The position numbers were made by a program, and so were the translations under genes. Under the pieces are notes generated by a model. That model had not been told where the DNA came from and made no database searches. It saw only the letters and a program-made list of their open reading frames with translations. A stretch of DNA of 64,000 bases, taken from Thermosipho melanesiensis BI429. GTDB lineage: Bacteria; Thermotogota; Thermotogae; Thermotogales; Fervidobacteriaceae. The stretch is taken from positions 496,001 through 560,000 of the forward strand of contig NC_009616.1 of assembly GCF_000016905.1 (NCBI RefSeq), given 5' to 3'. Below, piece after piece: positions 1 to 9,124 of this stretch (positions are counted from its first letter, which is position 1; every line of letters starts with the position of its first letter).

Positions 1-544
1 ACGTCCTAGTAATAACAAATTGCCCTCTTCTCATTAATTCAGTTACACCAATAATTGAAGCAAGTGAACTATCTTTGGTAAGAGTTATAAATTCATTACC
101 AAGTGCAGGTAAGATATTTTTAAACGCCTGCGGTAAAATAATATACCTCATCGTTTGAAAATGTGTCATTCCAAGAGATCTTGCTGCCTCGTATTGACCT
201 TTCGGAATAGATTGAATACCTGCCCTTACTATTTCTGCAATATAGGCACCACTATTCAAACCAAGTGCAACAATTGCAGCAGGATATGCTTCCAGTTGTA
301 TACCAAGTTGCGGAAGTCCAAAATACACTATTGATATTTGTACCAACAACGGTGTTCCACGCAAAAATTCCACATATACAGTTGACGGTATATTTATCGC
401 TTTTATTTTTGAAAGGCGGCCCATTCCAATAAACGTTCCAAGAACAAGTCCTATAAGCACCGAAAAAAATGTAAGCTTTAAAGTATCCCATGCCCCAAGT
501 AGCAAAAAAGGTAGATTCTCTATTACAACAGTTATTGCTTCCAT
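1..544 (-). CDS. Amino-acid ABC transporter permease (partial)
   Basis: This is the inner-membrane permease of a polar amino-acid ABC importer (HisM/GlnP type). It starts at an ATG at 544 behind AAAGGAGG and runs off the window edge, so its C-terminus is missing. The reverse-strand translation begins MEAITVVIENLPFLLLGAWD, shows several hydrophobic helices, and carries the family's cytoplasmic EAA loop (EAARSLGMTHFQTMRYIILP). That loop docks on the ATPase. It lies 12 nt downstream of the binding-protein gene and is surely co-transcribed with it. The ATPase gene would be expected next, outside the window. Substrate specificity cannot be read from the sequence. Confidence 0.9.
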   Translation of the reverse strand, partial: MEAITVVIENLPFLLLGAWDTLKLTFFSVLIGLVLGTFIGMGRLSKIKAINIPSTVYVEFLRGTPLLVQISIVYFGLPQLGIQLEAYPAAIVALGLNSGAYIAEIVRAGIQSIPKGQYEAARSLGMTHFQTMRYIILPQAFKNILPALGNEFITLTKDSSLASIIGVTELMRRGQFVITRT

Positions 545-556
545 GTTTGGCCTCCT

Positions 557-1294
557 TTAAAACCATTTTTCAACTAACACATCATACGGGCTTTTAAATA
601 AATTCGAAATTACCTTATTTACAAATTCAAGTAATTCGGTATTTTCCTTTTTAACCCCTATTCCATATTTTTCTCCTGTATCTATTACCGTGGAAACTTC
701 AAATTTTGGAAATTTTTTTACATATGCCCTTGCCACAGCCTCATCCAAAACAACTGCATCAACACGTTTGTTTTGAAGTTCAAGAAATGCATCGGTAAAC
801 TTCTGAAATCTCGTAATTTTTATTCTCTTAATATCAGATACGACAAGATCACCCGTTGTACCAAGTTGTACTGCAACGCGTTTTCCAACTAATTCATTAA
901 GACTTTTTGGAGAAAAACTTTCACCTTTTCTAACAACAATTGATTGGTTTGCATTAAAATATGGGATAGAAAAATCTATTACTTTTGCTCTCTCTTTTGT
1001 TATAGTCATACCAGCTATTATTAAATCAATTTTGTCAGACATAATAGCAGGAATTAGAGAATCAAACGGTAGATTAACAATCTCAAGTTCTACTCCAAGT
1101 TCTTCTGCAATTTTTTTGGCAATATCAATGTCAAAACCAACTATATTGTTATCTTTATCCACATATTCAAAGGGCGGAAAAGTTGGCTCAGTACCAATAA
1201 TAAGTTTTCCTCTTTCTTTTATTTCTGATAAAGTGCCTCCAAAAATAACTCCTACAATTATCAAAAACACAAAAACAGCAACCCATCTTCTCAT
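557..1294 (-). CDS. Amino-acid ABC transporter substrate-binding protein
   Basis: A periplasmic solute-binding protein of the SBP_bac_3 family, 245 aa. I chose the ATG at 1294 (MRRWVAVF) because AGGGAGG lies about 6 nt upstream; the ATG at 1300 touches the Shine-Dalgarno sequence. The N-terminus is a signal peptide with no lipobox cysteine, so it is probably a free periplasmic protein. The mature part carries typical family segments: GTEPTFPPFEYVD near the start, GFDIDIAKKIAEELG, and DLIIAGMTIT. It delivers a polar amino acid to the permease just downstream. It may be transcribed from an extended -10 element at 1327-1338. Confidence 0.93.
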   Translation of the reverse strand: MRRWVAVFVFLIIVGVIFGGTLSEIKERGKLIIGTEPTFPPFEYVDKDNNIVGFDIDIAKKIAEELGVELEIVNLPFDSLIPAIMSDKIDLIIAGMTITKERAKVIDFSIPYFNANQSIVVRKGESFSPKSLNELVGKRVAVQLGTTGDLVVSDIKRIKITRFQKFTDAFLELQNKRVDAVVLDEAVARAYVKKFPKFEVSTVIDTGEKYGIGVKKENTELLEFVNKVISNLFKSPYDVLVEKWF

Positions 1295-1326
1295 ACCCAT
1301 CCCTCCCTTGTTAATATTGCAAAAAT

Positions 1327-1338
1327 ATTTTAACATAT
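1327..1338 (-). promoter_or_regulatory. Putative extended -10 promoter of the amino-acid transporter
   Basis: The minus strand reads ATATGTTAAAAT, which contains TG-n-TAAAAT (extended -10). No convincing -35 box is visible. It lies about 33 nt upstream of the binding-protein start and downstream of the glmS terminator. The same 12-mer occurs upstream of two other minus-strand genes in this window. A TATAAT lies a few bases further upstream as an alternative. Confidence 0.45.
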
Positions 1339-1376
1339 TATATACTTTTTTTAAAAACATGAAAATAAACAAAAAT

Positions 1377-1398
1377 AAATCCCCCGATCGGGGGATTT
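1377..1398 (-). terminator. Rho-independent terminator after glmS
   Basis: A perfect 9-bp stem (AAATCCCCC / GGGGGATTT) with a GATC loop is followed on the minus strand by a T-rich tract. The stem overlaps the glmS stop codon at 1397-1399. It ends the DUF177-rpmF-plsX-glmS transcript. Confidence 0.9.
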
Positions 1399-3202
1399 AT
1401 TCAACAGTAACACTTTTTGCCAAATTTCTCGGTTTATCTGGATCATATCCTCTTTTATCTGCTATCTGGTAGGCAAATAACTGTATTATTGGGGATATTG
1501 TTAGCGGATACATATCATCAGGACTATCTGGAACATATATTATATCATCTGCTACACCTTCAAGTTCCTTGTTACTCTCATTAGTCACGGCAATTATTCT
1601 TGATTTCCTTGCTCTTGATTCCTCTATATTATTTTTTGTCTTTTCAAATAGTTTATCTTTAGGTACAATAGCAAATACGGGAAACGTTGGATCAAGTAAT
1701 GCTATAGGTCCGTGCTTTAATTCACCTGCAGGATAGGCAGTTGCATTAATATAACTTATCTCTTTTAATTTTAATGCACCTTCGAGTGCCGTTGGATAAT
1801 TAATTCCTCTACCTATATACATAAAATGATGATAGTTTTTATAATACGAAGAAACCTCATCCAAATTTATGGTAGTCAAAATCTTTCTAAACACATTTGG
1901 AGATTTCTTTAAAAATTGAAAGTCTTTTTCTAGCTCTTCATTCCAGATATTTTTTGATTTCAATATATACATTCCCAAAATATAAAGAACAACAAGTTGG
2001 TTTACAAAGGTTTTTGTAGCAGCAACTCCTATTTCAGGACCGGCGTTCATAAATATAGTAACATCACTTTCCCTTGTTATTGTAGAACCTACAACATTCG
2101 CAATAGAAACTATTTTTGCACCGTCTTTCTTAACAAGCCTTACAGATTCCAATGTATCAGCCGTTTCACCAGATTGTGAAATTGCAATTACTAAAGTTTT
2201 TTTATCTATATGTATATTCCTATATCTAAATTCTGATGCAACATCAACTTCCACATCTACGCTAACATACTTTTCAAGGAAATATTTAAAAACAAGTCCC
2301 GCATGATAACTTGTACCACAAGCAACAAGTTTTATCTTCTCTACGTTCTCTACATTAAATTCTTTTAACTCGTTTAACAACGGCCCTTCCATAGTAATTC
2401 TCCCAACCAAAGCACTTTCTATTGCTTCCGGTTCTTCCATTATTTCCTTTAACATAAAATGCTTGTATCCACTTTTTTCTGCAGCCGTCTCATCCCAATC
2501 CACGTGGTGTACCTTTCTCAAAAGAATATTTCCATTTATATCTGTTATTTTGTATTCCCCGTTCCTCAAAAATACAACATCACCATCTTCCAAGAATACA
2601 ACATCTTTTGTATATCTAAGTATTGGAGTAACATCTGAAGCCAAAATAACCTTATCCGTTCCCTTTCCAAGCACAAGTGGACTTCCTTTCCGTGCCGCAA
2701 CTAACGTATCATTAAAGTCAGAATGCATAACTACTATAGCATAAGCCCCTTTAAGTTGTTTAACTGTTTCCAAAACCGCTTTGTATATATCACCTCTAAA
2801 AAGTTCTTCAATAAGATGGGCTATGACTTCCGTATCTGTATCTGATTTAAATTTATGCCCCTTTTTTATTAGTTCCTCTTTTAACTCTGCATAGTTTTCT
2901 ATAATACCATTATGAACAATAGCAATTTTACCACTGCAATCTGTATGTGGGTGTGCATTTTTATCATTAGGTGCTCCATGCGTTGCCCACCTTGTGTGAG
3001 CAATACCTACACTTGTAGACTTATCCGGGATTTTAGATTTTAAATTTTTAATTCTTCCCAAGGATTTTTCAACTGAAATTTTACCATTGTCATAGAATGC
3101 TACTCCAGCAGAATCATATCCTCTATATTCAAGTTTTTGCAAATCTTCTACAAGTTCATCTATCTTAAACTCAGTCCCGACCATACCTACTATTCCACAC
3201 AT
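1397..3202 (-). CDS. glmS: Glutamine--fructose-6-phosphate aminotransferase (isomerizing)
   Basis: GlmS makes glucosamine-6-phosphate from fructose-6-phosphate and glutamine, the first step toward UDP-GlcNAc and peptidoglycan. The 601-aa protein has the catalytic Cys2 after Met removal (MCGIVGMVG), a class II glutamine amidotransferase domain over roughly residues 1-220, and two SIS sugar-isomerase domains. It ends with the family's typical C-terminus (NLAKSVTVE). Length is normal. The start follows GGAGG by about 10 nt. The gene overlaps the end of plsX by 32 nt. No glmS ribozyme fits upstream because the gene is embedded in an operon. Confidence 0.98.
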   Translation of the reverse strand: MCGIVGMVGTEFKIDELVEDLQKLEYRGYDSAGVAFYDNGKISVEKSLGRIKNLKSKIPDKSTSVGIAHTRWATHGAPNDKNAHPHTDCSGKIAIVHNGIIENYAELKEELIKKGHKFKSDTDTEVIAHLIEELFRGDIYKAVLETVKQLKGAYAIVVMHSDFNDTLVAARKGSPLVLGKGTDKVILASDVTPILRYTKDVVFLEDGDVVFLRNGEYKITDINGNILLRKVHHVDWDETAAEKSGYKHFMLKEIMEEPEAIESALVGRITMEGPLLNELKEFNVENVEKIKLVACGTSYHAGLVFKYFLEKYVSVDVEVDVASEFRYRNIHIDKKTLVIAISQSGETADTLESVRLVKKDGAKIVSIANVVGSTITRESDVTIFMNAGPEIGVAATKTFVNQLVVLYILGMYILKSKNIWNEELEKDFQFLKKSPNVFRKILTTINLDEVSSYYKNYHHFMYIGRGINYPTALEGALKLKEISYINATAYPAGELKHGPIALLDPTFPVFAIVPKDKLFEKTKNNIEESRARKSRIIAVTNESNKELEGVADDIIYVPDSPDDMYPLTISPIIQLFAYQIADKRGYDPDKPRNLAKSVTVE

Positions 3203-4172
3203 TTCTAATTGCCTCCTCTATATTTGAGGTAAGGGACGCTTCTATTCCATCTTTTGCAACCTTTAATGCATGATATATTGCAATTCTATCAGAATTCCCA
3301 TGTGCTTTTACAACTATTCCATTTACACCAACAAAAAACGTTCCACCATACTTTCGTGGATCTAACTTCTCTTTAAGTCTATTAAAAACAGATTTCATAA
3401 GTAGTGCACCTATAGCAGATATTATGTTTTTCTTTATGTTTGATTTTAATACATCAACAATTAGTTTAGCCGTACCTTCCATTGTTTTCATGGCTATATT
3501 TCCATGAAAACCGTCTGCAACAACCACGTCAACTTTTCCCATATTTATATCATTTCCTTCTACATTTCCCATAAAATTTTTTTTGAAATGTTCCTTAAGC
3601 AATTTAAAAGCTTCTTGTTCTTTTTGTGTCCCTTTGTTTTCTTCGGTTCCAACGTTCAAAAGCCCAACTTTCGGATTTTTAATTCCCAAAAATTTTGCAT
3701 ATTCTACTCCCATTACACCAAATTGCAAAAGTGTGGAAGGCTTTACATCGATATTTGCACCAGCATCTGCAAGAACACAAAAACCATCTTTGGTTGGTAT
3801 TGGTACAGCCAAAGTTGGTCTTTCTATGTTTTTCATCCTTCCAACAACAAAAGTTGCGCAGGCAAGAAGAGCCCCGGTATTTCCAGCACTTACCACTGCG
3901 TCCACTACGTTTTCCTTAACCAGCTTACAACTCTGATACATTGTACTTTTTTTTCTTCTAAGCGCTTCGGTAGGTTTTATATCCATTGGAAGATAATCCT
4001 CAACTGTAACCTTTTTACAATTTTCTGGAAGAGATACATTTTTGAAGTTATCCTCTATACCAACCAAATAAAGCTCAACATCTTTGAAATCTTTTGCAAA
4101 CGACAAAGCGCCAGCTAAAATCTCAGCTGGCGCAAAATCACCGCCCATTAAATCAATAGCTATTTTTTTCAT
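3171..4172 (-). CDS. plsX: Phosphate acyltransferase PlsX
   Basis: PlsX converts acyl-ACP to acyl-phosphate at the membrane, feeding PlsY in phospholipid synthesis. The 333-aa protein starts KKIAIDLMGGDFAPAEILAG, the family signature, and contains VSAGNTGALLACATFVVGR and VVADGFHGNIAMKTMEG. Length is normal. It sits 2 nt after rpmF, the common rpmF-plsX order, and its last 10 codons overlap the start of glmS. Translation is probably coupled to both neighbours. No fapR is present. Confidence 0.97.
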   Translation of the reverse strand: MKKIAIDLMGGDFAPAEILAGALSFAKDFKDVELYLVGIEDNFKNVSLPENCKKVTVEDYLPMDIKPTEALRRKKSTMYQSCKLVKENVVDAVVSAGNTGALLACATFVVGRMKNIERPTLAVPIPTKDGFCVLADAGANIDVKPSTLLQFGVMGVEYAKFLGIKNPKVGLLNVGTEENKGTQKEQEAFKLLKEHFKKNFMGNVEGNDINMGKVDVVVADGFHGNIAMKTMEGTAKLIVDVLKSNIKKNIISAIGALLMKSVFNRLKEKLDPRKYGGTFFVGVNGIVVKAHGNSDRIAIYHALKVAKDGIEASLTSNIEEAIRNVWNSRYGRD

Positions 4173-4174
4173 AA

Positions 4175-4357
4175 TTATTCGGCTACTTCAAACACTTGTT
4201 TTTTACCGTAGTGGCCGCAGTTTAAGCAAACTCTATGTGGGAGTTTAGGTGCTCCACAATTTGGACATACAGATACTGGAACGGAAAATGCTTTGTAAAT
4301 TTTTGCCCTCTTGTGATGTGTTCTACTTCTTGACCTTTTTTGCTTTGGAACTGCCAT
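4175..4357 (-). CDS. rpmF: 50S ribosomal protein L32
   Basis: A 60-aa large-subunit ribosomal protein. It begins MAVPKQKRSRSRTHHKRA, the L32 basic N-terminus, and carries two CxxC pairs (CPNCGAPKLPHRVCLNCG) that form a zinc ribbon. The start follows a good Shine-Dalgarno (GGGAGG). It lies between the DUF177 gene and plsX, the order found in many bacteria. Confidence 0.98.
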   Translation of the reverse strand: MAVPKQKRSRSRTHHKRAKIYKAFSVPVSVCPNCGAPKLPHRVCLNCGHYGKKQVFEVAE

Positions 4358-4375
4358 GTAAAATCCCTCCCTTAA

Positions 4376-4924
4376 TTAATTATTGTTTAACTTTTCTTTT
4401 AAGTGTAATAGTTTCTCGAATCTAGGGTCTATTAAAGCTTCTTCCATTGCTTTACATTGATGGTTGGGATGTAAATTCAAATTCTCACCGCAATATGGAC
4501 ACAAACCTTTACAATCTTTTTTGCATACAAAAACATCAGGAGCACTTACTACAAGTGCTTCTATTATTCTTTCCTCAAGATCTATTTCTTCTCCTTTGTA
4601 GTATATCACATTTTTTAAATTTTCTATTTCAGAATCTTTAAAATTTGGTTCATTTTTTAAATCATAAATTGCTTCAATAGTACCTTCAAGTTCAAGTATC
4701 CCCATCTCAAGACATCTATCACAAGGTCTTTCTATTTTTCCTTTAACAAAACCGCCTACAACAATTGTATCATTAGTATATACTATTGATATTTTAACAT
4801 GAAACCTATTATCTATAACCTTATACGTTCCTGTATGTAGTTCAATAAACTCCGTTACATAATCTCCTTCTATTTTTGAAATCTTCTCAGATATAATATC
4901 CTTAATTTTGATTTTCCAAGTCAT
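4376..4924 (-). CDS. DUF177 (YceD-like) protein
   Basis: A 182-aa protein of the DUF177/YceD family, which almost always sits next to rpmF and is implicated in ribosomal or 23S rRNA metabolism. The sequence shows CDRC in the middle and a cysteine cluster near the C-terminus (CKKDCKGLCPYCGENLN), the family's metal-binding-like signature. The start ATG follows GAGGTGATTTAA. It is the first gene of the rpmF-plsX-glmS operon and is divergent from the lytic transglycosylase. The molecular role is unproven. Confidence 0.85.
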   Translation of the reverse strand: MTWKIKIKDIISEKISKIEGDYVTEFIELHTGTYKVIDNRFHVKISIVYTNDTIVVGGFVKGKIERPCDRCLEMGILELEGTIEAIYDLKNEPNFKDSEIENLKNVIYYKGEEIDLEERIIEALVVSAPDVFVCKKDCKGLCPYCGENLNLHPNHQCKAMEEALIDPRFEKLLHLKEKLNNN

Positions 4925-4972
4925 TTAAATCACCTCTATTTTATGGTATCATATTTAAATAGGAGGGATGTT

Positions 4973-5926
4973 ATGAAAAAGAACCTTTTTCTAATTTTTT
5001 TACTAATCTCTGCAAATTATTTTTCATTTATGCTTGATCCTTTGAACTATATTACCAAAACCAACCTTGGATTGCAAGTACAATTTTATAACAATGCTGG
5101 GAAAATATCTATATATAATCCGTTTGTTTACAGAATTGTTTCATATGATACATTTACCAACACAATGCGATTTCCTGAGATAGTAAAGGGACTTGCATAC
5201 ATTGAATCGGGCTTCAATATCCACGCACTTTCAAATGTTGGAGCAATGGGAATAGCACAATTTAAAGCAGATGCAGCACTAGATTATGGTATTAACAATG
5301 CCTGGAATCCAAAACAAGCACTTCTTGGTGCAGACAGAATGATAAGATATTATTATCAGAAATACAACGATATATACTCAGTTCTTGCGATATATAACAT
5401 AGGAGAGGGAAATTACAAAAAAGGTAAATATCTAGATGAAGGCAAAAATTATGCAAATAAAGTTATATCAGCCTCAAGAAAAATAAGTAGAAATGTCTAC
5501 CTAAAAGATAAATATGTATTATATCTTCAAGCAGGGTTAGATAGTACTAATACTACATTCTTTGAAATTGGTTCTATCTTTGACTATTTAGGACTTTTAT
5601 ACTTTGATTTATCTACAAAATTTTCAATTGAAGAAACTGGATACCCAATTGAATTTGGAGCAAAATCTTTTTTTAGATTAGACCATTTCTCTTCAATTGT
5701 GTTTGGATATAATTTAAGGTATAATAATAATATATCAGTTGGTCCGATAATTGGTTACTCCTACTTTGAACCAGTTGGCCCAAACTATGAAATTTGCTAT
5801 GATTTTTCGAAAGGCTTTGATATGAAAAACTTTCAATTTGACGTTGGTTATGGAAACAAGTATTGGCGAATTAGCTTAGGATATGACACTGATTTCGAGA
5901 ATTTTTATCTGAGGTTTTTATATTGA
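4973..5926 (+). CDS. Lytic transglycosylase domain fused to a barrel-like C-terminus
   Basis: A 317-aa exported protein. I chose ATG 4973 (MKKNLFLIFLLISANYFSF) because AGGAGGG lies 5 nt upstream; the signal peptide follows. Roughly residues 60-165 are a soluble lytic transglycosylase (SLT) domain that cleaves peptidoglycan glycan strands: catalytic Glu in AYIESGFN, then SNVGAMGIAQF and AIYNIGEGNY, matching SLT motifs. The last 150 residues are quite different: alternating polar and aromatic residues in repeated short strands, ending in FENFYLRFLY. This resembles an outer-membrane beta-barrel with a terminal aromatic residue, which is an inference. It heads the run containing fliF and fliG, so a role in passing the flagellum through the wall is possible. 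Confidence 0.82.
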   Translation: MKKNLFLIFLLISANYFSFMLDPLNYITKTNLGLQVQFYNNAGKISIYNPFVYRIVSYDTFTNTMRFPEIVKGLAYIESGFNIHALSNVGAMGIAQFKADAALDYGINNAWNPKQALLGADRMIRYYYQKYNDIYSVLAIYNIGEGNYKKGKYLDEGKNYANKVISASRKISRNVYLKDKYVLYLQAGLDSTNTTFFEIGSIFDYLGLLYFDLSTKFSIEETGYPIEFGAKSFFRLDHFSSIVFGYNLRYNNNISVGPIIGYSYFEPVGPNYEICYDFSKGFDMKNFQFDVGYGNKYWRISLGYDTDFENFYLRFLY

Positions 5927-5936
5927 GGTGATTTTC

Positions 5937-7542
5937 TTGGAATGGTTTAGAAAATTTTTAGATAGTTTTTCAAACTTTCCAACTTTCTGGAAAAATCTCA
6001 AAAAAAAACCAGAAAATTGCGTTTTTATCGTTAATTATTGCAATTGTTTCTGCAGTTGTTATTACTGTTATTTTGAATGCTCCTAGATATGTGCTTTTAA
6101 TAACGGCAAATAACGAAACCGATGCTGGTGCTATTGTTCAACAACTTGAATCATCAGGGATACCTTACAAAGTTGAGGCAGGAAATAGGATATTAATTCC
6201 TTCTTCATATAACGTATATGAAGTAAGAATGAAATTGGCTTCAAGTGGTATTTTAGGAGCTTCTTCAAAAGGTTTTGAAATTTTGGATCAGACAAGTTTT
6301 GGGGCTACAAGTTTTGATAAACAAGTAAATTATCAAAGAGCTCTTCAAGGAGAACTTGAAAGAACAATAGCTACCATTAATGGAGTAAAGTATGCAAGGG
6401 TTCATCTTACACTCCCAAAGTATACATATTATGTGCGTGGAGATATGGCTGAAACAAGGGCATCTGTGCAACTTGTATTAGAACCAGGGGCAAGTTTATC
6501 AAAGGAACAAGTAAAAGGAATAATTTATCTTCTTACTGGTGCTGTCGAAGGGTTAAAACCTGAAAATGTTAAAGTTGTTGACAACTTTGGTAGGGCGTTA
6601 AGCGACCTTGTTAATTTTGATGAAAATACGTATGCTGCAAGCACAAAAGCAGAACTGAAAATGCAACTTGAGAGATACTATAGAAGTAAAATTCAACCTG
6701 CTCTTGAAGCGGTCTTTGGTCTGGGAAAAGTTGAAGTAATTACCGATATAAACTTAAACTGGCAAAAAACTGAAAAGACCATAACTACTTATTCATCTCC
6801 AAAAGGAGGTTTTATTAGAAGCAAAGAAACAGAAAGTGAAAAATCTACAACCTTTCCCTCCGATGGGGGACCTGTTGGAACAGAATCAAACATTCCAACA
6901 ACTTATTATCAAAGCCTTGAAAGTTCTAATTCCACACTTTATGAGAAAAAACACGAGATAACAAATTATGAATTAAACCAAATAGTGGAAAATATCGTGC
7001 AAAATACAGAAGGTGAAATTGAAAATATATCTGTATCGGTTATAATAGATTCTTCATCTACAGTATTTAATAAAGTATCAAAAAATGAAATCAATAAAAT
7101 GGTAGCAGATGTTATACAAAAAAGCATAGCAGCAAATGCAAGCCCTTCTAATATTTCCTACTCCCTTGCATTTATACCATTCAGTAGAGAACTCGAAGAA
7201 CAATACCAAAAACTTATACAATCAGAACAAACAAAAAAAGACATAATTTTTAAAATTAGTCTTCTTTTAATTGCCACTGTTTTAATGTTCTTTAGCTCAT
7301 ATGGAATATTACTACAAATTAGAAAGTCAAAAGCAAGAAAACTTGTATTGCAAAGGTATAAAATGTTAGAAGAAGAAGCACGTAAATTAGTTGAAAAAGA
7401 AGGGCAAGAAGAAGCTGAAGAAATATTGAGTGAAGCACAAAAGGTTATAGAAGAGTTAAAAAATTACGCTCAACAACTTGCTGTAAAATCCCCAGAGGAA
7501 ACTGCGGCAATAATAAAGATATGGCTTTCTGAAAGAGGGTGA
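5937..7542 (+). CDS. fliF: Flagellar MS-ring protein FliF (apparent frameshift at A9)
   Basis: FliF forms the inner-membrane MS ring that anchors the flagellar motor. Translation should begin at TTG 5937 behind GAGGTGA and reads LEWFRKFLDSF... up to an A9 run at 6000-6008. The remaining sequence is in another frame. Removing one A joins it to QKIAFLSLIIAIVSAVVIT, the first membrane helix, giving about 534 aa, a normal FliF length. The downstream part has the secretin/YscJ-like ring domains and a second helix near the C-terminus (about 7240-7315), then the FliG-binding tail. Either the run is miscounted, the gene is inactive, or slippage restores the frame. The downstream part is fully open and conserved, which argues against decay. 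Confidence 0.9.
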
Positions 7543-7548
7543 CATAAA

Positions 7549-8559
7549 ATGGCCGAGAAAACAGGTATACCTGGAAAACGAAAAGCAGCAATATTACTCG
7601 TTTTAATGGGGCCGGAAAATGCCGCAAATGTTTTAAAAAACCTAGATGAACAAGATGTAGAATTGCTAACAATCGAAATTGCAAATTTAGGAAAAGTTAC
7701 AGATGAGGAAAAAGAAGTAGTCTTATCCGAATTTAAAGAACTTTCCAAAGCAAGAGAAATGCTCCTCTCAGGTGGTATTGACTATGCAAAAGAAATGTTA
7801 ATCAAAGCTTTTGGGCCAGAAAAAGCAATGAAAGTAATAGAAAGACTTGTTTCCAATTTACAAGTTAAACCATTTGAATTTATGAAACTTGCTGATCCCA
7901 TGCAAATTGTTAATTTCTTACAATCTGAACATCCTCAAACCATAGCTTTGGTATTAAGTTTTTTAGAACCCCAACTTTCGGCAAAAGTTTTGTCAGCATT
8001 GCCTGAAAACATCCAAGCCGAGGTTATCAAACGTATCGCTCTACTAGAACGCGCATCTCCTGATGTAGTTAGAGAAATTGAAAAGACACTTGAAAAGAAG
8101 TTCAGTGGTATTGGTATGCAAACCTTAAGTCAAGTAGGTGGTGTAGACACTGCAGCAGAGATTATTAACAATATTGATAGAGCTACGGAAAAGAGTATTA
8201 TGGAAAAACTTGGGTATGAATCACCTGAGCTTGCGGAAGAAATTAGAAGAAGACTATTTGTATTTGAAGACTTGCTTAAGCTCGATGATAGATCTGTACA
8301 ACTTGTACTACGTGAAGTAGACACAAGAGATCTCGCAGTCGCCTTGAAAGGTGCATCCGACGAATTAAAAGAAAAGATATTCAATAATATGTCCAAGAGA
8401 GCTGCACAACTCTTAAAAGACGAACTAGAATTCATGGGTCCTGTAAGAGTTAAAGACGTTGAAGAAGCACAACAAAAGATTATTAACATCGTTAGAAGGT
8501 TAGAAGAAGCAGGTGAAATAGTAATAGCAAGAGGTGGCGGTGAAGAGTTAATAGTATAG
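7549..8559 (+). CDS. fliG: Flagellar motor switch protein FliG
   Basis: FliG is the rotor protein of the C-ring. Its N-domain binds FliF and its C-domain meets the stator. The 336-aa protein begins with KRKAAILLVLMGPENAANVL, typical of FliG_N. It contains the EHPQT motif (LQSEHPQTIALVLSFL) of the middle domain, and ends with the charged C-terminal helix region (DDRSVQLVLREVDTRDL). Length matches the T. maritima protein used in structural work. It lies 6 nt after fliF. Confidence 0.97.
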   Translation: MAEKTGIPGKRKAAILLVLMGPENAANVLKNLDEQDVELLTIEIANLGKVTDEEKEVVLSEFKELSKAREMLLSGGIDYAKEMLIKAFGPEKAMKVIERLVSNLQVKPFEFMKLADPMQIVNFLQSEHPQTIALVLSFLEPQLSAKVLSALPENIQAEVIKRIALLERASPDVVREIEKTLEKKFSGIGMQTLSQVGGVDTAAEIINNIDRATEKSIMEKLGYESPELAEEIRRRLFVFEDLLKLDDRSVQLVLREVDTRDLAVALKGASDELKEKIFNNMSKRAAQLLKDELEFMGPVRVKDVEEAQQKIINIVRRLEEAGEIVIARGGGEELIV

Positions 8560-8569
8560 GAGGAATATT

Positions 8570-9124
8570 GTGATAGATGAAAATGTATACTGTGTCCTAG
8601 ACACAGAAACAACAGGATTAAATCCTTATTTCGGCGATAGGATAATTGAAGTAGCAATTGTTCCTATATACAAAGGAAAGATAATTGAAAGTTGGATATA
8701 TCATTCTCTTGTAAATCCGCACATAAAAATCTCTGCGTTGTCGGAAAAAATACACGGTATTTCAAACAGCGAAATTGAGAGTGCGCCTGGACTTGAAAAG
8801 ATTTTAGACAATATAAGGGCATATGCAAAAGATACTATTTTTGTCATGCATAACGCACGAATGGACCTTTCTTTTTTGGACATCGCAACAAAAGAGGTAG
8901 GACAATTTCCCATAAATGTAAGATACATTGATACATTGGAAATTTCCCTAATTTTGTATGGCAAAAAAAGGAGTCTTGAAAGCCTTGTAAGAGAATTTAA
9001 ATTTGGAGAAAAAGTACCTCACAGGGCATTAGGAGATGCCATATTAACTGCAAAAGTTTTTTTAAAATTATCGGAAAAAATAGCCAACTTAAATGAATTT
9101 GTTAGAATCTGGGGGGATAGGTAA
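8570..9124 (+). CDS. DnaQ-like 3'-5' exonuclease
   Basis: A 184-aa DEDDh exonuclease of the DNA polymerase III epsilon/RNase T superfamily. Visible catalytic motifs: LDTETTG (ExoI), HNARMDLSFL (ExoII) and HRALGDA (ExoIII, His and Asp). It starts at GTG 8570 after AGGAGG. Thermotogales PolC may carry its own proofreading domain, so this may serve in repair or RNA turnover rather than replication. It overlaps the next gene by one base (TAATG). Confidence 0.9.
   Translation: MIDENVYCVLDTETTGLNPYFGDRIIEVAIVPIYKGKIIESWIYHSLVNPHIKISALSEKIHGISNSEIESAPGLEKILDNIRAYAKDTIFVMHNARMDLSFLDIATKEVGQFPINVRYIDTLEISLILYGKKRSLESLVREFKFGEKVPHRALGDAILTAKVFLKLSEKIANLNEFVRIWGDR

Noticed and set aside
3504-4118. Long plus-strand open frame (204 codons) opposite plsX
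   Set aside because: It is antisense to a well-conserved gene, has Phe/Ile/Cys-rich low-complexity sequence and no Shine-Dalgarno; a shadow of the real frame.
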